Part shown: positions 58,532 through 64,000 of the stretch, in pieces | How the letters are laid out: each line of letters opens with the position of its first letter | How positions within the stretch are numbered: the first letter of the stretch is position 1 | Source of the DNA: Streptomyces rhizoryzae | Lineage (GTDB): Bacteria > Actinomycetota > Actinomycetes > Streptomycetales > Streptomycetaceae | Assembly (NCBI RefSeq): GCF_023155275.1 | Contig: NZ_JALMUV010000003.1 | Location: 248,001-312,000 of the forward strand | Length of the DNA: 64,000 nt | Direction of reading: 5' to 3' | Program-made: the position numbers and the translations under genes | The notes under the pieces: model-generated | What the model was told of the DNA's origin: nothing | Seen by the model: the letters and a program-made list of their open reading frames with translations, nothing else | Databases searched by the model: none

Positions 58532-59767
58532 TCAGTTGACCAGCGCCAGCCACGTGCTCGGACCGACGATGCCGTCCGCCGGCAAGTGGCTGCGGGCCTG
58601 GAAGGCGACCACGGCCTTGTGCGTGGCCGCTCCGAAGGAGCCGTCGATCGGCAGCGCCGCGCCATGGGCTTTCAGGGCGGCCTGCACCGCGCTCACGGCC
58701 GGGCCGTGGTCACCGTCCTTGACGGTGGTGATGAGGGCTCGCCAGGTCTTGGTGCCGACGACGCCGTCCGGGGTGAGCTGATTGCGGGCCTGGAAGGTGA
58801 CCACGGCCTCGTGCGTGGCCGCTCCGAAGGAACCGTCGATCGGCAGCGCCGCGCCATGGGCGTTGAGCAGGTACTGGATGGCGGTCACCTGGCGGCCGCT
58901 GTAGCCCTGCTGGACGACCGGCCATGCGCCGGCCGGTGGTGGCGGCGGTGGCGTGTAGGTGCCGTGGGCGGCCAGATTCCGCAGGTCCTTCTCGGTGCCG
59001 TTGAACACGTCCTGGTCGCCGGGAAACGTCCCGGAGTCGGAGGTCTGCCAGATGGTGTAAGTGGGCCAGCCGCTGGGCAGGGGGTGCGGAGTGCCGGTGT
59101 AGCTGCCGACCCAGAGCAGGTTGGTGGCGGCGAAGGCAGTGGAGTTGCCGGTGCACTGTGACCACCACGACGCATTTGTGTTGATCACCGGATGGCGGCC
59201 TGTGCGGCGCCGGTACTCGTCGTCGAACGAGGCGATCCAGCGCACCGTCGCAGCAGGGGAGACCCCGTAGCAGGCGGGCAGGCCCGGGGTGGCCTCCACA
59301 TCGAGGACGCCGGGCAGAGTCCTGCCGTCCGGCCGCCAGGCGCCTCCGTGATCGACGAAGTAGTCGGCCTGGGCATCGCCGGAGGACTTGTCCGGCCTGG
59401 CGAAGTGATAGGCGCCGCGGATCAGGCCGACTGCTGCCGCGCCGTCGTACTGCTGGGCGAAGCGGGAGCTGATGTAGGAGGTGCCCTCGGTCGCCTTGAC
59501 GTAGGCGAAGGAGGCGCCGTCGGCGGCGACCGCCGCCCAGTCCACGGTCTCCTGGTAGGCGCTGACGTCGAGCCCTCGAACACCGGAGCCGGTGGCCTGC
59601 CGCGGCTGCGTTTGCGAGGCCGTTGCTGTTGCCGCGACCGGTGCGCCGAGCAGTGTCGCGGTGACAGTCGCCGTGGCCACCGCGCTCAGTAACCCAGCCC
59701 GCCTACCGCGTCGGAGACAGGGGGAATATCTGCGAAAGTAGTGAGAAGTGCAGGAAAAGCGTCCCAT
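58532..59767 (-). CDS. GH25 muramidase with two peptidoglycan-binding repeats
   Basis: A 411-residue secreted lysozyme. The signal region has a long basic start (MGRFSCTSHYFRRYSPCLRRGRRAGLLSAVATATVTATLLGAPVAATATA). The GH25 domain has GVRGLDVSAYQETVDWAAVAADGASFAYVKATEGTSYISSRF, GAYHFARPDKSSGDAQADYF and the catalytic LPGVLDVEAT (DxE). Two PG_binding_1 modules follow (VVQQGYSGRQVTAIQYLLNAHGAALPIDGSFGAATHEAVVTFQ... and again DGDHGPAVSAVQAALKAHGAALPIDGSFGAATHKAVV...). It cuts peptidoglycan glycan strands outside the cell. ATG 59767. The PG-binding modules are nearly identical at the DNA level. Confidence 0.92.
   Translation of the reverse strand: MGRFSCTSHYFRRYSPCLRRGRRAGLLSAVATATVTATLLGAPVAATATASQTQPRQATGSGVRGLDVSAYQETVDWAAVAADGASFAYVKATEGTSYISSRFAQQYDGAAAVGLIRGAYHFARPDKSSGDAQADYFVDHGGAWRPDGRTLPGVLDVEATPGLPACYGVSPAATVRWIASFDDEYRRRTGRHPVINTNASWWSQCTGNSTAFAATNLLWVGSYTGTPHPLPSGWPTYTIWQTSDSGTFPGDQDVFNGTEKDLRNLAAHGTYTPPPPPPAGAWPVVQQGYSGRQVTAIQYLLNAHGAALPIDGSFGAATHEAVVTFQARNQLTPDGVVGTKTWRALITTVKDGDHGPAVSAVQAALKAHGAALPIDGSFGAATHKAVVAFQARSHLPADGIVGPSTWLALVN
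58591..58861. repeat. 79-bp direct repeats in the PG-binding modules
   Basis: 58591-58669 and 58783-58861 differ at only three positions, much closer than the rest of the two modules. This suggests recent duplication or gene conversion. Confidence 0.8.
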
Positions 59768-60041
59768 TCATGGATTCCTCTCGCTCGTTCGAGTCGCTCG
59801 TCCGCGGCCTGTCCTCACGGCTGCGGAGCCCGGCCGTGAGGGAAGCCTCGGCCGTCGACCTGCTGGCTGCCGTCCCGCCACATGCTTCTGGACCCGACCG
59901 TTGTTGGGCACCCCGTATCGCCGCGTGCAACAAAACGCCGCGCAGGGCGGCGCTGGGCATCGATCGGCTGAATGACGCTGTCCAGGGGTGTGACGGTGAC
60001 GAAGACGGTGCCACTGTTGGTCCTCACGGTTCGGGTCGACC

Positions 60042-63000
60042 ATGGGGGATGCGATGGGGCGTCGTGAGGGACCGCTGGATCCGGCGGCCGGGCCGGTTGA
60101 GCGCTTCGCCTTCGACTTACGCAAGCTGCGTCAGGAGGCCGGAGGCCCGACCTACCGGGAGATGGCGCAGCACTCGGGCTATTCGGCCGCCACCTTGTCC
60201 CGGGCGGCCGGAGGTGGCCAACTGCCGTCGTTGGAGGTGGCACTTGCCTATGTGCGGGCATGCGGTGGGGACCACCAGGAGTGGGAGCCGCGCTGGCAGG
60301 CGGCGGCGCGGGAAGCGGCAGCCGAGCCGCAAGACACCGATGACACGCACGCCCCGTGCCGAGGGCTGGCCCGCTTCGAACCCGGTGACCGGCATATGTT
60401 CTTCGGGCGCGACCAGTTCGTGTCCCAGCTGACCGAGCGCGTGCGGGCCTGCCGCATGGTCGCGGTGGTGGGCGCGTCCGGCAGCGGCAAGTCCTCCCTC
60501 CTGCGCGCGGGGCTCCTCCCGTCCCTCCAAGCCACGGAGTCGTCAGGGTTACGACTGGCGGCGATACGGATCCTCACCCCGGGGCCGTTGCCCGTGTCCA
60601 CCCACGCGGCGGCGTTGACGGCACGTCAGAAGGCCGGTGACACGGCGGTCGTGGTCGACCAGTTCGAGGAGCTGTTCACCCTGTGCTCGGACCCGGCCGA
60701 GCGTGCGGCCTTCCTCGACCTGCTGGTGCGGGCGGTGGATCCGGAGAGCAGGCTGCGGGTGGTGCTCGCGATGCGGGCGGACTTCCTCGGCCGCTGCGCC
60801 GAGCATCGTCCGCTGGCCGAGGCTCTTACCGACGCCACCTTCCTGCTCGGCCCCATGGGACCGGCCGAACTGCGGGACGCGATCGTCAAACCCGCTGCGG
60901 CCGCCGGGCTGATCGCGGAACGCGCGTTGACGGCGAGGGTCATCGAGGACGTTGCCGAGGAGCCCGGCGGACTGCCGCTCATGTCCCACGCCCTCCTGGA
61001 GACCTGGCGTCGCCGCAGAGGCCGCACCCTCACCCTGGCCGCCTACGAGGCCGCAGGCGGTGTCCACGGCGCGCTCACCCGCACCGCCGAAGAGCTGTAC
61101 ACCCGCCTCTCGGCGGAGCAGGCCGAGGTCGCACGGCGTATCCTGCTGCGCCTGATCACGCCCGGTGAAGGGGCCCAGGACACCAGCCGTCCCGCCGAGC
61201 ACGCCGAACTGCGGGCGCTGAGCGCCACCGGCCGGCCCGCCTTCACCGCGGTGCTGGAACAACTGGCCCGTGCACGGCTGGTCACACTCGACGGCGACAA
61301 GGTGCACCTGGCACACGAAGCGCTGATCACCGCATGGCCGCGACTGCAGTCCTGGATCGACAGCGCCCGCGAACGGCTTCGTGTCCACCGCCAGCTCACC
61401 GAGGCAGCCCGCGCCTGGGACGCGCTCGACCGGGACCCCGGGGCCCTGTACCGTGGCACGCGCCTCGCCACGGCCGAGGAGAGCCTCACCGGGCATCGCG
61501 CGGACCTCACCCCGGCCGAGGCCGCCTTCCTCGACGCCAGCATCGCCGCTCGCGAGCAGGAGCGGCGGTCAGCGGCGCGCACCGCTCGGCGTATCCGGAC
61601 GCTGCTGGCCGCGGTGTCCGCTCTTCTCCTGCTCGCAACGACGGCCGCTGCCGTCGCCTTCCAGCAGCGCTCGCTGGCGCGCGCCGGCCGTGACCGTGCC
61701 GTGGCGCAGCAGATGGTGGCCGAGGCCGGCCAGCTCAATGCGACCGACCCGTCGCTGGCGGCACGGATGTACGTGGCGGCGCACCGGCTGCGGCCGGACC
61801 ATGAAGCCGCCGCGGGCCTGCTGGACACGCAGAACATGGCACTGTCCTCCGTGCTGTCCGGCCACTCCCAAGCGGTGTACGCCGTGGCGTTCTCACCGGA
61901 CGGCCGGATCCTGGCGACGGGTGCCGGTGATCGCACCATCCGGCTGTGGAGCCTGGCCGACCCCGCGCACCCCGTCCCTCTCGGCAGGCCGCTGACCGGC
62001 CACACCAACTGGGTGTACTGGCTGCAGTTCTCCCCGGACGGGCACACCCTGGCCAGCGCGAGCCGTGAACGCACGGCACGGCTGTGGGACGTCCGCGACC
62101 CGCTGCACCCCAGGCCCCTCGGCAGGCCGCTGACCGGGCACAGCGACTACGTCTTCTCCGTGTCGTTCAGCCGCGACGGGCGCACCCTGGCCACCGCCGG
62201 CCAAGACCGCACCGTGCGGCTGTGGGACGTGTCCGACCCGGCGCACGCCAAGCCGCTGGGCCACCCCCTCACCGGAGCCGGCGAGGCCGTCTCCTCGGCC
62301 GCATTCAGCCCGGACGGCCGCACGGTGGCGGCCCCCGGCCACGATCACCTGATCCGCCTGTGGAACGTCACCGACCGGGCCCGTCCGCAGCTGTGGTCGA
62401 AGCCGCTGAGCAACCCCGACGTCGTGTACGCGGTCGCGTTCCGCCCGGACAGCAGGCTCATGGCCAGCGTGGGCAACGAGGGCACCGTGCGGCTGTGGGA
62501 CGTGTCCGACCCGGCGCACACCAAGCCGCTGGGCCAGCCGCTGACCGGTCACACCGACACCCTGCTCGCGGTGGCGTTCGCACCGGACGGCCGAACCCTT
62601 GCCACAGCCGGGGCGGACCACACCATCCGGCTGTGGGACGTCTCCGACCCGCTGCATCCGGCCGCCCTCGGACAACCACTGATCGGCCACGCCGGATTCA
62701 TCAACTGGCTGGCGTTCAGCCCCGACGGACGGTCACTGGCCAGTGTGAGCGACGACTACAGCGTCCGGCTGTGGCATCTGCCGCGCGCCGTCCTGGCCGG
62801 CCACCTCGGCAGCGTCACCAGCATCGCCTACAGCCGGGACGGCCGTGTCCTGGCCGGCGTGAGCGACGGAAGGGTACGACTGTGGGACGTGCGTGATCCG
62901 GCACATGGCAGGCGGTTGAGCGAGTTGCCGGGGCAGCGCCTCGCCGTCCGGGGGGCGTTCCAGCCACGGGGCCACCTGTTCGCGAGCGCCGACCGCGACG

Positions 63001-63833
63001 GCACCGTGCGGCTGTGGGACGTCTCCGCCCCGCGCCGCCCCCGGCAGGTCGGCCTGATCCACACCGACGAGGCCGGCCAGGCCGACGGCGTGCTGGCCTT
63101 CACCCCTGACGGGCGGGTACTGGTCACCGGAGGCCCTCGGCACAGTCTCCGGCTGTGGAACGTCATCAGTCCCACCCGCCCTGCCGCCCTGGGCAGCCCG
63201 TTGACCGGCCACATCAGCCTCCTCCACTGGGTGGGCTTCAGCCCGGACGGCCACACCCTGGCCAGTACGAGCGAGGATGACAAGGTACGCCTGTGGGACA
63301 TCCGCGACCCCGGCCATCCCAGGGCCCTGCCGGACATCCGCACCGGCGACACGGGCGGCACCCGGTGGGGCGCCTTCAGCCCTGACGGACGGCTGCTGGC
63401 CACTGCCGGCGCCGGCCATGACGTACGCCTGTGGAACGTCCGCATCCCCGCGCAGGCAGCCCCCGTCGGCGGCACCCTGACCGGGCACACCGGCCCGGTG
63501 ACCTGGGTGGGCTTCAGTCCGGACGGCCACACGCTGGCCTCCGCCGGCGAGGACCGCAGCGTCCGGCTGTGGGATCTGACCGACCCCGCCCGACCGGCCC
63601 CCTGGGGCAGGGCGCTCACCGCAGGACACACCGATGCGATGGCGACGGCCGCGTACCGCCCGGACGGGCAATTCCTGGCCACGGCGGGATTGGATGGCAC
63701 GATCGCGTTCACGCCGCTCGGGATCGACCAAGCGATCCGGCGGATCTGCGCCAGCACCGCGGGCCTGCTGACCCCGGGGCAATGGCGCGACTACGTGCGG
63801 GAACTTCCCTACGCCCAGCCGTGCCGCGCCTGA
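60042..63833 (+). CDS. HTH-nSTAND1 ATPase with C-terminal WD40 propeller
   Basis: A 1263-residue protein. An N-terminal XRE-like HTH (RFAFDLRKLRQEAGGPTYREMAQHSGYSAATLSRAAGGGQLPSLEVALAYVRACGG, 21-75) is followed by an nSTAND1 NTPase: Walker A VGASGSGKSSLLRAG (144-152), Walker B AVVVDQFEELF (203-210), sensor MRADFLG and a helical arm with HEALI. A membrane or coiled hydrophobic segment (LLAAVSALLLLATTAAAVAF, about 528-548) precedes about 14 WD40 repeats with RLWDVSDPAHTKPLGQPLTGH spacing. nSTAND proteins switch signalling or defence effectors on ligand binding. No separate effector gene is visible; output could be the HTH domain. ATG 60042 (60054 possible). Confidence 0.9.
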   Translation: MGDAMGRREGPLDPAAGPVERFAFDLRKLRQEAGGPTYREMAQHSGYSAATLSRAAGGGQLPSLEVALAYVRACGGDHQEWEPRWQAAAREAAAEPQDTDDTHAPCRGLARFEPGDRHMFFGRDQFVSQLTERVRACRMVAVVGASGSGKSSLLRAGLLPSLQATESSGLRLAAIRILTPGPLPVSTHAAALTARQKAGDTAVVVDQFEELFTLCSDPAERAAFLDLLVRAVDPESRLRVVLAMRADFLGRCAEHRPLAEALTDATFLLGPMGPAELRDAIVKPAAAAGLIAERALTARVIEDVAEEPGGLPLMSHALLETWRRRRGRTLTLAAYEAAGGVHGALTRTAEELYTRLSAEQAEVARRILLRLITPGEGAQDTSRPAEHAELRALSATGRPAFTAVLEQLARARLVTLDGDKVHLAHEALITAWPRLQSWIDSARERLRVHRQLTEAARAWDALDRDPGALYRGTRLATAEESLTGHRADLTPAEAAFLDASIAAREQERRSAARTARRIRTLLAAVSALLLLATTAAAVAFQQRSLARAGRDRAVAQQMVAEAGQLNATDPSLAARMYVAAHRLRPDHEAAAGLLDTQNMALSSVLSGHSQAVYAVAFSPDGRILATGAGDRTIRLWSLADPAHPVPLGRPLTGHTNWVYWLQFSPDGHTLASASRERTARLWDVRDPLHPRPLGRPLTGHSDYVFSVSFSRDGRTLATAGQDRTVRLWDVSDPAHAKPLGHPLTGAGEAVSSAAFSPDGRTVAAPGHDHLIRLWNVTDRARPQLWSKPLSNPDVVYAVAFRPDSRLMASVGNEGTVRLWDVSDPAHTKPLGQPLTGHTDTLLAVAFAPDGRTLATAGADHTIRLWDVSDPLHPAALGQPLIGHAGFINWLAFSPDGRSLASVSDDYSVRLWHLPRAVLAGHLGSVTSIAYSRDGRVLAGVSDGRVRLWDVRDPAHGRRLSELPGQRLAVRGAFQPRGHLFASADRDGTVRLWDVSAPRRPRQVGLIHTDEAGQADGVLAFTPDGRVLVTGGPRHSLRLWNVISPTRPAALGSPLTGHISLLHWVGFSPDGHTLASTSEDDKVRLWDIRDPGHPRALPDIRTGDTGGTRWGAFSPDGRLLATAGAGHDVRLWNVRIPAQAAPVGGTLTGHTGPVTWVGFSPDGHTLASAGEDRSVRLWDLTDPARPAPWGRALTAGHTDAMATAAYRPDGQFLATAGLDGTIAFTPLGIDQAIRRICASTAGLLTPGQWRDYVRELPYAQPCRA

Positions 63834-63918
63834 CGGGATCTCACACACCCCGCCGTCGCCCCGCCCCGCCCCGCGCTCCCGACACCGGGGCGGCGGTTCA
63901 CTGATCGACAGACGCCCT

Positions 63919-63944
63919 CGCCGTGACGCGCGTGCATCACGGCG
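63919..63944. terminator. Hairpin downstream of the nSTAND1-WD40 gene
   Basis: CGCCGTGA-CGCGCGTGCA-TCACGGCG, an 8-bp perfect stem 85 bases after the stop. The last 56 bases of the window beyond it contain no gene start that I can support. Confidence 0.6.
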
Positions 63945-64000
63945 ACCTGTCCTTGCCCATGTTCCGGACCGAACGCCGGAAGCCCCCTCCCGCCCTTGCC

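Noticed and set aside
1..64000. CRISPR arrays, rRNA or cas genes
   Set aside because: No regularly spaced repeats of 24-40 bases and no rRNA-like sequence; the tandem repeats found are short and without unique spacers.
1..64000. Secondary-metabolite gene cluster
   Set aside because: No PKS, NRPS, terpene synthase, lanthionine or sactipeptide genes; scattered oxidoreductases and transporters are not a pathway.

Overview
The window is very GC-rich, with strong G/C third-position bias, GTG starts, many 4-base stop/start overlaps and several apparently leaderless promoters. The proteins are typical actinomycete types: a SCO7613-type membrane protein, DUF4232, DUF2690, DUF6458 and DUF6893-like proteins, a LAXTG sorting signal, a CGNR regulator and an nSTAND1-WD40 protein. 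This points to Streptomyces or a close relative. There is no rRNA, recognisable tRNA or core housekeeping block. The mix of regulator/enzyme pairs, transporters, one IS and many gene remnants fits an accessory region such as a chromosome arm.

Layout. 0-3.9 kb: end of an unknown gene, a DUF6893-like small protein, an HxlR/oxidoreductase operon divergent from a nitronate monooxygenase, and an unknown protein. 4-7.2 kb: a broken TetR gene, an FAD monooxygenase divergent from an intact TetR gene, and an NTF2-like protein. 7.2-11.3 kb: a decayed two-component pair behind a DedA gene, then a hydrolase-MFS operon. 11.8-14.4 kb: a three-gene ABC system. 14.4-17.4 kb: a truncated DinB-like gene, DUF1963 and an erythromycin-esterase gene with an apparent leader-peptide attenuator. 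17.4-24.2 kb: sugar-nucleotidyltransferase, Ser/Thr kinase with a LamG-like tail, a frameshifted MerR gene, a secreted HAD phosphatase and a cell-wall-anchor remnant. 24.4-29.7 kb: MerR/SDR pair, broken flavin oxidoreductase, lipoprotein, small membrane protein, VOC protein, and an HxlR/MFS pair reduced to its two 3' ends. 29.9-35.3 kb: ABC ATPase, FtsX permease, histidine kinase and response regulator. 35.3-42.4 kb: VOC, MFS, AhpD-like, SUKH and imine-reductase-like genes, a DUF4232 protein and a HEAT remnant. 42.9-50.6 kb: the large SCO7613-type protein, a hydrolase/MerR operon, GNAT, cupin and DinB. 50.9-52.9 kb: a phosphotriesterase-like/carboxymuconolactone-decarboxylase operon divergent from a CGNR regulator, with two copies of one operator between them. 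53.5-57.1 kb: a sigma factor fused to a CAP domain, an IS630-family element and a broken TOPRIM gene. 57.4-59.8 kb: three secreted proteins including a GH25 muramidase. 60-63.8 kb: an HTH-nSTAND1-WD40 protein.

The most interesting signals are these. (1) A 17-codon leader ORF with a K-P-R motif lies upstream of the Ere-type esterase, followed by a hairpin that would bury the esterase Shine-Dalgarno; it looks like a macrolide-responsive translational attenuator. (2) The same TGAGTA-N4-TACTCA operator sits at the same place upstream of two unlinked envelope genes. (3) The CGNR locus has a duplicated 19-bp operator. (4) The sigma/CAP fusion has an unusual architecture. (5) Several broken genes show single missing G or C bases, so either real decay or consensus errors must be tested. 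All calls come from reading the sequence; no database search was run.
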